From Streptomyces candidus (lineage in GTDB: Bacteria > Actinomycetota > Actinomycetes > Streptomycetales > Streptomycetaceae): a stretch of 64,000 nt of DNA. Location of the stretch: contig NZ_JACHEM010000002.1 in NCBI RefSeq assembly GCF_014207445.1, positions 62,001-126,000 of the forward strand. Direction: 5' to 3'. Made by a program: the position numbers and the translations under genes. The notes below the pieces were generated by a model. That model ran no database searches. It was given only the letters and a program-made list of their open reading frames with translations, and was not told where the DNA came from. Of the stretch, positions 17,363 to 26,029 are shown one piece after another. The first letter of the stretch is position 1, and every line of letters starts with the position of its first letter.

Positions 17363-17389
17363 GCCCCCGCTCCCCGTTCGAACTAGGGT
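17359..17389 (+). promoter_or_regulatory. Promoter of the histidine phosphatase gene (leaderless)
   Basis: TTGAGC (17359-17364, over the ABC-F stop codon) and TAGGGT (17384-17389) are 19 bp apart, and the hexamer ends six bases before the ATG at 17396. No ribosome site is present. Confidence 0.5.
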
Positions 17390-17395
17390 TTCGGC

Positions 17396-18076
17396 ATGGC
17401 ACGACCGCGACGCATCGTCCTCGTCCGGCACGGCGAATCGGAGGGCAACGCAGACGACACCGTCTACGAGCGCGAACCCGACCACGCGCTGAGACTCACC
17501 GACACCGGCTGGCAGCAGGCCCGGCAGGCCGGAAAGCGGCTGAGGGAACTGTTCGGCGACGAGAGGATCAGCGCGTACGTCTCCCCGTACCGGCGCACCC
17601 ACGAGACCTTCCGCGCCTTCGACCTGGACCCCGCGCGCGTACGGGTCAGGGAGGAACCGAGGCTGCGTGAGCAGGACTGGGGGAACTGGCAGGACCGCGA
17701 CGACGTACGGCTCCAGAAGGCGTACCGGGACGCCTACGGCCACTTCTTCTACCGGTTCGCACAGGGCGAGTCCGGGGCGGACGTCTACGACCGGGTCGGC
17801 GCCTTCCTGGAGAGCCTCTACCGGAGCTTCGAGGCCGACGACCACCCCGAGAACGTCCTGATCATCACGCACGGGCTGACGATGCGGCTGTTCTGCATGC
17901 GCTGGTTCCACTGGTCGGTCGCCGAGTTCGAGGCGCTGTCCAACCCGGGCAACGCGGAGATGCGCGTGCTGGAACTGGGCCGGGACGGGCGGTACACCCT
18001 GGACCGGCCCTTCGAGCGCTGGCGCGCCCCCGAACCGTACGGAATGACCGGGGGGAGCCCCGCGGGCACCGGTTAG
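17396..18076 (+). CDS. Histidine phosphatase (phosphoglycerate-mutase-like) family protein
   Basis: A histidine phosphatase superfamily protein of 226 residues. The catalytic RHG motif is LVRHGESEGN near residue 10 and the second histidine is in VLIITHGLTMRLFCM near residue 160. The acid residue is in REQDWGNWQD. The family covers cofactor-dependent phosphoglycerate mutases and many phosphatases; the EQDWG region is typical of bacterial phosphatase-like members, so I would not call it a glycolytic mutase. It is 33 bp after the ABC-F gene, probably with its own leaderless promoter, and 11 bp before an ADP-ribosylglycohydrolase gene. Confidence 0.88.
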   Translation: MARPRRIVLVRHGESEGNADDTVYEREPDHALRLTDTGWQQARQAGKRLRELFGDERISAYVSPYRRTHETFRAFDLDPARVRVREEPRLREQDWGNWQDRDDVRLQKAYRDAYGHFFYRFAQGESGADVYDRVGAFLESLYRSFEADDHPENVLIITHGLTMRLFCMRWFHWSVAEFEALSNPGNAEMRVLELGRDGRYTLDRPFERWRAPEPYGMTGGSPAGTG

Positions 18077-18079
18077 AGT
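18074..18079 (+). promoter_or_regulatory. -10 hexamer of a likely leaderless mRNA (ADP-ribosylglycohydrolase gene)
   Basis: TAGAGT overlaps the stop codon of the upstream gene and ends eight bases before the ATG at 18088. No ribosome site is visible. Confidence 0.45.
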
Positions 18080-18087
18080 GCACAGCG

Positions 18088-18996
18088 ATGACCGCTGACT
18101 CCGCTTCCGACCCGCGCCTCGCGCGCGCACTCGACAGCCTCCGAGGGCTGTCCGTGGGAGACGCCCTGGGCTCCCAGTTCTTCGTCCCCGTCAACTACCC
18201 ACTCCTCAAGGAGCGCGCACTGCCGCCCGGCGACTGGCAGTGGACCGACGACACCGAAATGGCCGCCTCCGTGCTGGCCGTCCTCGCCGCACACCACCGG
18301 ATCGACCAGGACGCGCTCGCGCGCTCCTTCGCCGACCATCACGACTTCGACCGCGGTTACGGCCCGGCCGTCAACCGCATGCTCCGGCTGATCAGGGAGG
18401 GCGGCGACTGGCGGGAACTGGCCGCAGCCCTGTTCGACGGCCGCGGTTCCTGGGGCAACGGCGCCGCCATGCGGATCGCACCGCTCGGCGCCTGGTACGC
18501 GGACGACCCGGAACAGGCCACCCACCAGGCCGAGATCTCCGCGTACGTCACCCACCAGCACCGCGAAGCCGTGATGGGCGCGATGGCCGTGGCGGCCGCC
18601 GCCGCCCTGGCCGCCGACCCGGCGGGCCCGCCGACCCCCGAGGGGCTGCTGGACGGCGTCATCGCGCTGGTCCCGCGCAGCGCTGTCGCCGCCGGGCTGC
18701 GCCGGGCACGGGGCATGCTCGACTACGACGATCCCGCCACGGTCGCCGCCGTGCTGGGCTGCGGGCGGCGCACCAGCGCCCACGACACCGTGCCGTTCGC
18801 GCTCTGGTCGGCGGCTCGCTCCCTCGGCGACTTCGAGCGGGCCTTCTGGGCGACCGCGCAGGTCGGTGGCGACGTCGACACGAACTGCGCCATCGTCGGA
18901 GGAGTGCTGGCGGGCGCCGGGGCGGGGAGCCCGCCGAAGGAGTGGCTGGAGCGGACCGAGACGCTGCCGGGGTGGGTACGGGCCGGGCAGGCGTGA
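18088..18996 (+). CDS. ADP-ribosylglycohydrolase family protein
   Basis: A DraG/ARH-type protein of 302 residues predicted to remove ADP-ribose from proteins or small molecules using two Mg2+ ions. The metal ligands are visible: WTDDTEMA near residue 50, the His/Asp region ADHHDFDRGYGP, SWGNGAAMRIAPLG near residue 128 and GGDVDTNCAIVGGVLAG near residue 265. Length is normal for the family. It may form a small unit with the preceding histidine phosphatase gene (11 bp gap). No ADP-ribosyltransferase partner is next to it, so a toxin-antitoxin role is not supported. Confidence 0.9.
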   Translation: MTADSASDPRLARALDSLRGLSVGDALGSQFFVPVNYPLLKERALPPGDWQWTDDTEMAASVLAVLAAHHRIDQDALARSFADHHDFDRGYGPAVNRMLRLIREGGDWRELAAALFDGRGSWGNGAAMRIAPLGAWYADDPEQATHQAEISAYVTHQHREAVMGAMAVAAAAALAADPAGPPTPEGLLDGVIALVPRSAVAAGLRRARGMLDYDDPATVAAVLGCGRRTSAHDTVPFALWSAARSLGDFERAFWATAQVGGDVDTNCAIVGGVLAGAGAGSPPKEWLERTETLPGWVRAGQA

Positions 18997-19440
18997 ATCC
19001 CCTCCCTGTACGACGGCCGGACCGGCTGCGCGGCCGGGCGACGGCGCGCGTCCTTTGAGGCGCGCTCCTGTACGGACGCCGGGCAGTACGCGCGTTCGGT
19101 GTGACAAGAGGCGCTGAGGTCCGGGTGGCAGGTGGGTGGGGCAAGGTCCGCCGGACAGCGGTGGGTGAGGTCCTGCGGCAGGGGACGGTGAGCTTCCTGC
19201 CGCAGTCGGCGGTGAGGGCCATGTGCCGGCGGGCGGCAGACGGATTCCGCTTCCGCCGCCGCCTGCTGTCACGGTTCTGTCCTCATCTTGGGGACGCGTG
19301 CGGCCGGCCGGCCGTCTGGGGCTAGTCTGCAGGTCACGCCGCCGCGCCGAATCACCACGGGCGCGTGCCGAACGAGCCACCGGGCCTTGATCCGCCACGT
19401 ACCGCGCGAGGCGCGACGTGCCTGGTCGGGAGGGGGTCCC
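18997..19440. other. 444-bp intergenic region, no gene recognised
   Basis: Between the ADP-ribosylglycohydrolase and DUF4173 genes. The open frame inside it (19101-19325) has no ribosome site and no family features. TAGTCT at 19323-19328 could be a -10 for the downstream gene but no spaced -35 was found. I see no strong hairpin. Confidence 0.5.
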
Positions 19441-21171
19441 GTGCCTGACGAAACAGAGCCGACCAGAACCGCACCGCCACCGCAGCCATCGCCCGCCGCC
19501 ACCCCGCCCACGGGAACACGGCCCGCGACCACGCCGCAGGACGCAGCCGCGCGGCCGCCCGCCGCGCCCGGACACGCGCACCCGTATCCGCAGCCGCTGA
19601 CCCCGGACCAGATGCGGCAGCAGCAGTGGCAGCAGTGGCAGGCCCACCAGTACTGGCAGCAGCAGCGGCGCCAGAAGGCCGTGGAACCGCCCGCCTGGCG
19701 CGCCCGCGTCCGTCCCGGCCCGCCGGCCCGGATACGGGCGGCCTCGCTCTGGTGCGTGCTGGCCACCGCCCTGCTCAGCGGTCTTTTCCTCGGTGAAGGA
19801 CTCGGCCTGAACCTGCTGATCGTCGCTGTGCCCGCTGCCCTCGCCGCGTTCTTCGCCGCGCAGGCGGCCGGCCGCCGGGTCCGGCCGTGGTCCCTGGTGT
19901 GGGGGTTCGGCGGACTCGCGCTGCTGGCGGTGCCGGTGCTGCGGGACGCGGGCTGGCCGACGTTCCTCGCGGTGCTCTCCGCGCTTCTGCTCGGCTCGCT
20001 CGCCCTGCACGGCGGCCGGACCTGGCCCGGCGTCCTGATCGGTTCGCTGGGCCTCATCGGGTCGGTGGTCCCGGGCATCCGGTGGGGCCGGCGGGGGCTG
20101 CGCGAGCGGGCCGACGGTGCGCGGGAGCGATGGGGGCCGGTGGTCCGAACCGTCCTGATCGCGACCGTCCTGCTGGTGGTGTTCGGGGCGTTGTTCGTGA
20201 GCGCGGACGCCGCTTTCGCGAAACTCCTCGGCAAGCTCGTGCCGGACGTCTCCCTGCTCGACGGCCCGTGGCGGATCCTGCTCTGCGCGCTGGGACTGAT
20301 CGGGGCGCTGGCGGCAGCTCGTACCGCCGCCGCTCCCCACCAGTGGGACAAGGCCGAGATCGCCCCGGCGCGCGCCTGCGGCCGCATGGAATGGGCGCTT
20401 CCGCTCGTTGTCCTGAACCTGCTCTTCGCGGCGTTCATCGCGGTGCAGCTCACCGTCCTGTTCGGCGAGTACGCGGCAGTACTCGACGCGACAGGACTGA
20501 ACCACTCCGACTACGCCCGGCAGGGTTTCTGGCAGTTGCTCTGGGCCACCCTGCTGACCCTTGCCGTCATCGCCCTCGCCGGCCGCTGGGCACCGCGCTC
20601 GGACGCCCGGGACGCGGTGCTGGTGCGTTCCGTGCTCGGCGTGCTGTGCCTGCTCACCCTGGTCGTGGTCGTCTCCGCGCTGTACCGGATGAACATGTAC
20701 GTCGGGTCGTACGGCCTCACCCGGCTGCGCCTCTCGGTGACCGCGATGGAGATCTGGCTCGGCGTGGTGCTCGTACTGATCATGGCCGCCGGGGTGTTCG
20801 GCCCCCGTTGGCTGCCCCGGGCCGTCGTCGGCAGTGCCGCGGCAGCCGTCCTCGCCTTCGGTCTGGCCTCGCCGGACGCACTCGTCGCCGAGCGCAACGT
20901 CGCGCGTTTCAAGAAGACGGAGGCGATCGACGTGGACTACTTGCGCGGCCTGTCCGCCGACGCCGTGCCCGCCCTGGACACCCTTCCCGAGCCGCAGCGG
21001 ACCTGTGCGCTCCGTGGGATCACGGACGCATCGGGCATCGCCGGCCCCTGGTATGCCGTCAGCCTCGGCGAACGGCGCGCCCGCGCTGTCGTCGAAGCCC
21101 GCCCGCTCGGCCCCGCGGTGACGGACTGCGGCGGCCTGGACTCCGACGACAGCGGGAATTACGGCCGGTAG
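19441..21171 (+). CDS. DUF4173/DUF4153-type multi-spanning membrane protein
   Basis: An integral membrane protein of 576 residues. The first 95 residues are Pro/Thr/Gln-rich and cytoplasmic-like (with a QQQWQQWQAHQYWQQQ stretch). The rest has about a dozen hydrophobic segments, for example LWCVLATALLSGLFLGEG and PLVVLNLLFAAFIAVQLTVLFG. The pattern VQLTVLFG..YA followed by ARQGFWQLLWATLLTLAVI is characteristic of DUF4173 proteins. Function is unknown. The GTG at 19441 follows GGGAGGGGG. Neighbours give no functional clue. Confidence 0.8.
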   Translation: MPDETEPTRTAPPPQPSPAATPPTGTRPATTPQDAAARPPAAPGHAHPYPQPLTPDQMRQQQWQQWQAHQYWQQQRRQKAVEPPAWRARVRPGPPARIRAASLWCVLATALLSGLFLGEGLGLNLLIVAVPAALAAFFAAQAAGRRVRPWSLVWGFGGLALLAVPVLRDAGWPTFLAVLSALLLGSLALHGGRTWPGVLIGSLGLIGSVVPGIRWGRRGLRERADGARERWGPVVRTVLIATVLLVVFGALFVSADAAFAKLLGKLVPDVSLLDGPWRILLCALGLIGALAAARTAAAPHQWDKAEIAPARACGRMEWALPLVVLNLLFAAFIAVQLTVLFGEYAAVLDATGLNHSDYARQGFWQLLWATLLTLAVIALAGRWAPRSDARDAVLVRSVLGVLCLLTLVVVVSALYRMNMYVGSYGLTRLRLSVTAMEIWLGVVLVLIMAAGVFGPRWLPRAVVGSAAAAVLAFGLASPDALVAERNVARFKKTEAIDVDYLRGLSADAVPALDTLPEPQRTCALRGITDASGIAGPWYAVSLGERRARAVVEARPLGPAVTDCGGLDSDDSGNYGR

Positions 21172-21345
21172 CGGAGTACGGGCGGTAGGGGGATGTGCCT
21201 CGCCCGACGGTTCGCGAATGCGACCTCGGGCGGGGGAGGCCTGGGCGGACCGTGCTTCACAAAGGCTGCCGACGGACCCGGGTCTCCGCTCCAGTCCTGT
21301 GCGCAAGCGAAGTGGCATACCGCGCTCCGCGCCCCCGAACCCTTG

Positions 21346-21378
21346 GCCGGGGGCGGGGTGTCGCACCCCGCCCCCGGC
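21346..21378 (+). terminator. Perfect 15-bp hairpin 20 nt before rnhB
   Basis: GCCGGGGGCGGGGTG, loop TCG, then its exact complement. It could end transcription from the DUF4173 gene, 175 bp upstream, or act as an attenuator or structured leader of rnhB, whose ATG is at 21399. No T tract follows. Confidence 0.7.
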
Positions 21379-21398
21379 GGCGTACCCTGACTGGCGCC

Positions 21399-22109
21399 AT
21401 GCCGTACGAACCACCCACACACACTGTCGAGCGCTCGCTGCGCGCCACCACCGGTGCCAAGATCGTCGCCGGCGTCGACGAGGTCGGGCGCGGGGCGTGG
21501 GCCGGACCCGTCACCGTGTGCGCCGCTGTCACCGGACTGCGCCGCCCGCCCGCCGGACTCACCGACTCCAAGCTCCTCACCCCCAAACGCCGCGACGAAA
21601 TCGTGCTGCTCCTAGAGGAGTGGGTCACCTCGTACGCGCTCGGCCACTCCACGCCCGAGGAGATCGACGGCCTCGGCATGACGGCCGCGTTGCGGCTCGC
21701 TGCCGAACGTGCGCTAAATGCCTTGCCGGTACGGCCCGATGCCGTCATCCTCGACGGGAAGCACGACTACCTCGGGGCACCCTGGAAGGTCCGTACGGTG
21801 ATCAAGGGCGACCAGTCCTGCATCGCGGTCGCGGCCGCCTCGGTGATCGCCAAGGTGCGCAGGGACGCGATGATGGCGGAACTGGAATCGGAGACCGGGG
21901 GCTGTGCGCCCTACGGATTCGCGTCCAACGCCGGCTATCCGTCCCCCGTACACCAGGCGGCCCTCGCGGAACTCGGGCCCACCCGGCACCACCGCCTCTC
22001 CTGGTCCTATCTCGACGGGCTCCCGCAGTGGCGGCACCTCAAGAAACACCGGATCCCGGCAACGGCGGCAGCACTGGAAAGCGGGGGCCAACTCGGCTTC
22101 GATTTCTGA
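21399..22109 (+). CDS. rnhB: Ribonuclease HII
   Basis: RNase HII of 236 residues, which cleaves RNA-DNA hybrids and single ribonucleotides in DNA. The catalytic acids are in [13 protein letters not shown] (Asp and Glu near residues 23-24), LDGKHDYL near residue 123 and the later [12 protein letters not shown] (Asp). [23 protein letters not shown] closes the fold. The ATG at 21399 gives the normal length. TACCCT at 21383-21388 might be its -10 hexamer. It may follow read-through from the DUF4173 gene or have its own promoter within the hairpin region. Confidence 0.95.
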   Translation: MPYEPPTHTVERSLRATTGAKIVAGVDEVGRGAWAGPVTVCAAVTGLRRPPAGLTDSKLLTPKRRDEIVLLLEEWVTSYALGHSTPEEIDGLGMTAALRLAAERALNALPVRPDAVILDGKHDYLGAPWKVRTVIKGDQSCIAVAAASVIAKVRRDAMMAELESETGGCAPYGFASNAGYPSPVHQAALAELGPTRHHRLSWSYLDGLPQWRHLKKHRIPATAAALESGGQLGFDF

Positions 22110-22225
22110 CTGTTCACGGCTGGGTGCCGCATCGTCGGCCGCGTCGCTCGGCAGCACCACCCGCCTGCCCCACACGTCCCACCCGCCGATGTCCCGCGCA
22201 CCGGCGTTTGATAGATGTTCCAGTC

Positions 22226-22876
22226 ATGCCTCTCATCCCACAGGAGCCTCAGATTTACGAGAGCGCCCAGGGTCCCCGCGCCACCCCGGCTGCCAGCCGC
22301 ACCGCGCCGACCCCTCGCCCCGTACCCGGCCCGCGCCCCGCGGCGCCGCGCCCCGGTCCCGCCCGTGCTGCCCGCCCCGGCCCGCCGGTCCAGCGGAAGC
22401 ACGCGCCGCAGGCCGCACCCGCCGTCCCCGCGGGAAACCGCCCCGCGCCGCAGGCCGCCCCGGCCGCGTCCGCACCGACTCCGGACGGGCCCCAGATCCA
22501 GTTGGTCCCGGTTTCCGCCGGCGGTGCGCTCGACGCCGCGGGCGAAGCGGTGGACCTGCTGCTCGACTCCGGCCGCGCGCCGGGCGATGTCCTGGTGCTC
22601 ACCACGGGCGAGCAACACCCCTGGGCGGAGCACGAGTTGTCGTTCGGCGAGGCGTCCTACTGGGCGCAGCACGACGCGCGGGACGACGTGTTCTACGCGG
22701 ACATCGGCGTCGCGGAGCGGGCCACCGCCCGCCCGGTGGTCGTCGTCGCGGTCAACGAGGTGACCACGGAGGACCTGGCCCGCACACTGCCGGCTGCGCG
22801 TGCGCGTGCCGGTGCCCTGCTGATCGTCTGCGGCGACCCGCAGCGCATCAACGCCGCGCTCGGCGCCGGAGTCTGA
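22226..22876 (+). CDS. Hypothetical protein, Pro/Ala-rich N-terminus
   Basis: A 216-residue protein I do not recognise. Residues 10-90 are a Pro/Ala/Arg-rich low-complexity segment. Residues 90-216 look folded (IQLVPVSAGGALDAAGEAVDLLLDSG, VLVLTTGEQHPWAEHE, VFYADIGVAERATARPVVVVAVNE, ALLIVCGDPQRINAAL). The alternation of beta strands and helices, with 'GDPQRI' near the end, faintly recalls the C-terminal part of UvrD-like helicases, but no helicase motor motifs are present. It lies between rnhB and the convergent gene at 22976, close to recQ. The ATG at 22226 is the best start; no clear ribosome site is seen. Confidence 0.65.
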   Translation: MPLIPQEPQIYESAQGPRATPAASRTAPTPRPVPGPRPAAPRPGPARAARPGPPVQRKHAPQAAPAVPAGNRPAPQAAPAASAPTPDGPQIQLVPVSAGGALDAAGEAVDLLLDSGRAPGDVLVLTTGEQHPWAEHELSFGEASYWAQHDARDDVFYADIGVAERATARPVVVVAVNEVTTEDLARTLPAARARAGALLIVCGDPQRINAALGAGV

Positions 22877-22898
22877 GCACGACCGCCCGTCACACGTG

Positions 22899-22950
22899 AC
22901 GCGGTGCGGCCCCGGGGCACGAACAGGCCTCGGGGCCGCACCGCGTTTTT
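22899..22950. terminator. Terminator between convergent hypothetical genes
   Basis: A perfect 16-bp stem (ACGCGGTGCGGCCCCG and its complement) with a 16-base loop, followed on the plus strand by five T residues at 22946-22950. It ends the gene at 22226 and may serve the convergent gene. Confidence 0.9.
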
Positions 22951-22975
22951 GGACCGGTCCGCAGGCCGGCCCTGC

Positions 22976-23605
22976 TCAGCGGGCCGCCGCCCGGCGCAGC
23001 GCACCCTCGGCCCCGCCGCCGGTGCGCTGCAGGGGTGGGTCGGGTGCGGCAAGGGACTCCGCGAGATCCGCGGGCGGGGACCCGGCGGCGGGCCGACGGC
23101 CGCCGCGGCCCTCGCCGAGCACCTGCCAGCCGCCGCGGGTCAGCGTGATGTACGCACCGCAGCGCAGGCCGTGCAGCGTGCACGCGTCCCGCAGCCCCCA
23201 CATCCACGCGCCGTCCTCCTCCGTCCAGCGCTCGTCCCCCTCCCGGCAGTAGAGCAGAACGGCGGTACGCACGGGTGTGCGTCGGCGCAGATCGTGCGGA
23301 ACGACGCGGCGCAGGTGGGCGAGCAGCGCGTTGCGCAGTTCCCAGCCGTCCGACGGGAGCGACCTGTGGACGAACGAGGCGCTGGCGGTGAGCCGCTCCT
23401 CGGTGTCCAGCACGGCGACGATCGCGGTGGCGGGCTCGGGCCGGTGGCGGGCGTGCAGACCATTGACGACCTCACGGGGGTTGCGCAGCAGGGGAATTCC
23501 GGCCGAGGCCCACTCGGCCGGTTCCAGCGTCCGGCCCAGGCGGCTGGCGGCATCGGCGGACGACGAGCCGGGCGAGCTCATGGACGGAGCGAATCCGAAG
23601 GTCAC
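22976..23605 (-). CDS. Hypothetical protein upstream-facing recQ
   Basis: A 209-residue protein without a recognised family. The start is a GTG at 23605 with a strong GGGAGGA ribosome site; a longer frame to 23710 lacks one. The core (about residues 35-150) reads ATAIVAVLDTEERLTASASFVHRSL, then RTAVLLYCREGDERW and GLRCGAYITLTRGGWQVLGEG. The 'LDTEERL' strand and the closing segment loosely resemble RadC/JAB-like folds, but the metal-binding histidines are absent, so this is only a suggestion. The C-terminal 50 residues are Arg/Gly/Pro-rich. It is read in the same direction as recQ, 214 bp downstream of it. Confidence 0.6.
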   Translation of the reverse strand: MTFGFAPSMSSPGSSSADAASRLGRTLEPAEWASAGIPLLRNPREVVNGLHARHRPEPATAIVAVLDTEERLTASASFVHRSLPSDGWELRNALLAHLRRVVPHDLRRRTPVRTAVLLYCREGDERWTEEDGAWMWGLRDACTLHGLRCGAYITLTRGGWQVLGEGRGGRRPAAGSPPADLAESLAAPDPPLQRTGGGAEGALRRAAAR

Positions 23606-23819
23606 GGTCCTCCCTTCGCATACGCGCCCACAACTGCGGGCAAGGTCGGTGGGGGCGCGCCACGGCACGGCCCTGCGGACCACAGGGAAACCGTGCGGGA
23701 GCGCTTCCAATTCTTCCTGGCGCCGGGGAATGCAGCAACGAGCAATTGGGGCGGCTGGCCGGATTCTGTTGATATGACACTCATATCCCTGCCCAGGCGG
23801 ACCGCTCCCAATGCCCTCG

Positions 23820-26000
23820 TCACCCCTGAACGGCGAGGACCAGGGGAAACACCCCCTCCGCTCCGGCCCTGCGCAGCAGCCGGGCAGCCACCGCGAGTGT
23901 CCATCCGGTGTCCGACGAGTCGTCCACCAGTAGCACGGGACCGCCGGCCGAGGTGAGCGCCTCGGCGAGTTCCGGCGGCACGGTCAGCGCCCGGTGCAGC
24001 GAGCGGACCCGCTGGGCGCTGTTGGCCTGCGGCAGCGGCGCCCCGCCTGCCTCGGCGGCGTACTCCAGTGAACCCAGGAACGGCATCCGGCCCACCTCCG
24101 CGACACGTGCCCCCAGTGACCGCACGAGCTGTGGCCTGCGGTGGGAGGGGACCACGACGACCCCCACCGGCCGCGGTGGAGCATTCTGGTCGCCGCGGGC
24201 CCAGCCTCCCGGCCCCTTCGCCCAGTCGGTCAATACCGTCACCACCGCTTGGAACACGTCGTCAGGCACCGGTCCGTCCGGGGCCTGTGCGGCGAGCATG
24301 GGACGCAGCCTGTTGCCCCAGCCGATGTCCGACAGACGCCCCAGACCCCTTCCCCGGAAGGCGACTTCTCCTTCCGGGATACGGCCCTTCAGGTCGACTC
24401 CGACCGCCGGGAGACCGCTGGGCCACATCTTGCGGGGCTCCACCTCGACCCCCGGGCGGCCCAGCTCGCCGCGCGCCGCGTCCAGGGCGGCGTCCGACAC
24501 CTTTCCGTCGAACCGGCTGCCGGCGCAGTTGTCGCAACGTCCGCAGGGGGCGGCCTGCTCGTCGTCCAGTTGGCGGCGCAGGAACTCCATACGACAGCCG
24601 GCGGTCGCCGCGTACTCGCGCATCGCCTGTTGTTCGGCGGTGCGCTGCCCGGCCACCCAGGCGTACCGCTCGGCGTCGTACACCCAGGGCTGTCCGGTGG
24701 AGACCCAGCCGCCCTTCGTGCGATGGACCGCGCCGTCCACGTCGAGAACCTTGAGCATGGCTTCGAGGCGGGTGCGCCGCAGGTCCACCATCGGCTCCAG
24801 GGCGGGCAGCGAGAGCGGCTTCGGCGATCCGGCGAGCGTGTCGAGGGTGCGCCGGACCAGGTCCTCGGGCGGAAAGGACACCGACGCGAAGTACTTCCAG
24901 ATCGCCTCGTCCTCCTTGCCCGGCAGCAGCAGGACCTCGGCGTGCTCCACCCCGCGCCCCGCACGGCCCACCTGCTGGTAGTACGCGATCGGCGACGACG
25001 GCGAGCCCAGGTGCACCACGAACCCGAGGTCGGGCTTGTCGAAGCCCATGCCCAGCGCGGAGGTCGCCACCAGCGCCTTGACCCGGTTGGCGAGCAGGTC
25101 CTCCTCCGCCTGTACGCGGTCGGCGTTCTCGGTGCGTCCGGTGTACGAGGCGACGGTGTGCCCGCACTGGCGCAGGTAGGCGGTGACCTCCTCGGCGGCG
25201 GCCACGGTCAGCGTGTAGATGATCCCGGAACCCGGCAGTTCGTGGAGGTGGTCGGCGAGCCAGCCCAACCGGGTCGCCGCGTCGGGGAGTTGCAGCACGC
25301 TCAGGCTGAGGCTCTCCCGGTCCAGGGGGCCGCGCAGTACCAGGGCGTCCGTCCCCGCGCCCGTGCCGAGCTGCTCCGCCACGTCGGCGGTGACCCGGGA
25401 GTTGGCGGTGGCGGTGGTGGCGAGGACCGGCACACCTGGCGGCAGCTCGGCCAGCATGGTGCGCAGCCTCCGGTAGTCGGGGCGGAAGTCGTGTCCCCAG
25501 TCGGAGATGCAGTGCGCCTCGTCCACCACGAGCAGGCCGGTGGCGGCGGACAGCGCGGGCAGCACGTTGTCACGGAAGTCCGGGTTGTTGAGGCGCTCGG
25601 GCGAGACGAGGAGGACGTCCACCTCGCCCGCGGCCACCTCCGCCTGGACGGAGTCCCAGTCCTCGTGGTTGGAGGAGTTGATGGTGCGTGCGCGGATGCC
25701 CGCCCGTGCGGCGGCCTCCACCTGGTTGCGCATGAGGGCGAGCAGGGGCGAGACGATCACGGTGGGTCCGCTGCCCTGCGCGCGCAGCAGTGAGGTCGCC
25801 ACGAAGTACACGGCGGACTTTCCCCAGCCGGTCCGCTGCACGACCAGCGCCCGGCGCTTGTCCGCGACGAGCGCCTCGATGGCCCGCCACTGGTCCTCAC
25901 GCAGCCGGGCGGTGCCGCCGGGGTCGCCGACGAGGCGGGCGAGCACGGAATCGGCTTCGGCGCGGAGGTCCGCGGTGTCTGAGGCGTCTGTTCGGGTCAT
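23820..26000 (-). CDS. recQ: RecQ-family helicase fused to a phosphoribosyltransferase-like domain
   Basis: A 726-residue RecQ-family 3'-5' DNA helicase. Motor motifs: QRTGWGKSAVYF (Walker A) near residue 55, VVDEAHCISDWGHDFRPDYRRL near residue 165, TTATAN, ATSALGMGFDKPDLGFVVHLGSP and YYQQVGRAGRG near residue 375. A zinc-binding module follows (CRMEFLRRQL with CGRCDNC near residue 500). The last 130 or so residues are a type I PRTase-like domain ending in the PRPP-loop signature VLLVDDSSDTGWT. No HRDC domain is seen. The ATG at 26000 is favoured because a TTGCAT hexamer ends six bases before it. It is divergent from a DUF4192 gene across a pair of DnaA boxes. Confidence 0.92.
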   Translation of the reverse strand: MTRTDASDTADLRAEADSVLARLVGDPGGTARLREDQWRAIEALVADKRRALVVQRTGWGKSAVYFVATSLLRAQGSGPTVIVSPLLALMRNQVEAAARAGIRARTINSSNHEDWDSVQAEVAAGEVDVLLVSPERLNNPDFRDNVLPALSAATGLLVVDEAHCISDWGHDFRPDYRRLRTMLAELPPGVPVLATTATANSRVTADVAEQLGTGAGTDALVLRGPLDRESLSLSVLQLPDAATRLGWLADHLHELPGSGIIYTLTVAAAEEVTAYLRQCGHTVASYTGRTENADRVQAEEDLLANRVKALVATSALGMGFDKPDLGFVVHLGSPSSPIAYYQQVGRAGRGVEHAEVLLLPGKEDEAIWKYFASVSFPPEDLVRRTLDTLAGSPKPLSLPALEPMVDLRRTRLEAMLKVLDVDGAVHRTKGGWVSTGQPWVYDAERYAWVAGQRTAEQQAMREYAATAGCRMEFLRRQLDDEQAAPCGRCDNCAGSRFDGKVSDAALDAARGELGRPGVEVEPRKMWPSGLPAVGVDLKGRIPEGEVAFRGRGLGRLSDIGWGNRLRPMLAAQAPDGPVPDDVFQAVVTVLTDWAKGPGGWARGDQNAPPRPVGVVVVPSHRRPQLVRSLGARVAEVGRMPFLGSLEYAAEAGGAPLPQANSAQRVRSLHRALTVPPELAEALTSAGGPVLLVDDSSDTGWTLAVAARLLRRAGAEGVFPLVLAVQG

Positions 26001-26006
26001 GCCCCC

Positions 26007-26029
26007 ATGCAACCCGATGGCACCGACAT
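26007..26029 (-). promoter_or_regulatory. Candidate damage-type promoter before recQ
   Basis: Read on the minus strand, ATGTCGGTG, eight bases, then TTGCAT, ending six bases before the recQ ATG. This agrees with TTGTCRGTG-N8-TANNNT at 10 of 12 positions with exact spacing. Chance matches of this quality are expected in a window this size, so the position is the main support. Confidence 0.4.

Noticed and set aside
18088..18996. ADP-ribosylglycohydrolase as half of a toxin-antitoxin or defence pair
   Set aside because: No ADP-ribosyltransferase or NAD-consuming partner is adjacent; neighbours are a histidine phosphatase and a membrane protein.
18073..21420. Very long antisense open frames, for example 1115 codons on the minus strand here, and others at 2404-4815, 10539-13361 and 15662-18130
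   Set aside because: They mirror well-identified genes on the other strand, have low-complexity Arg/Gly/Ala composition and arise from the high GC at third codon positions.
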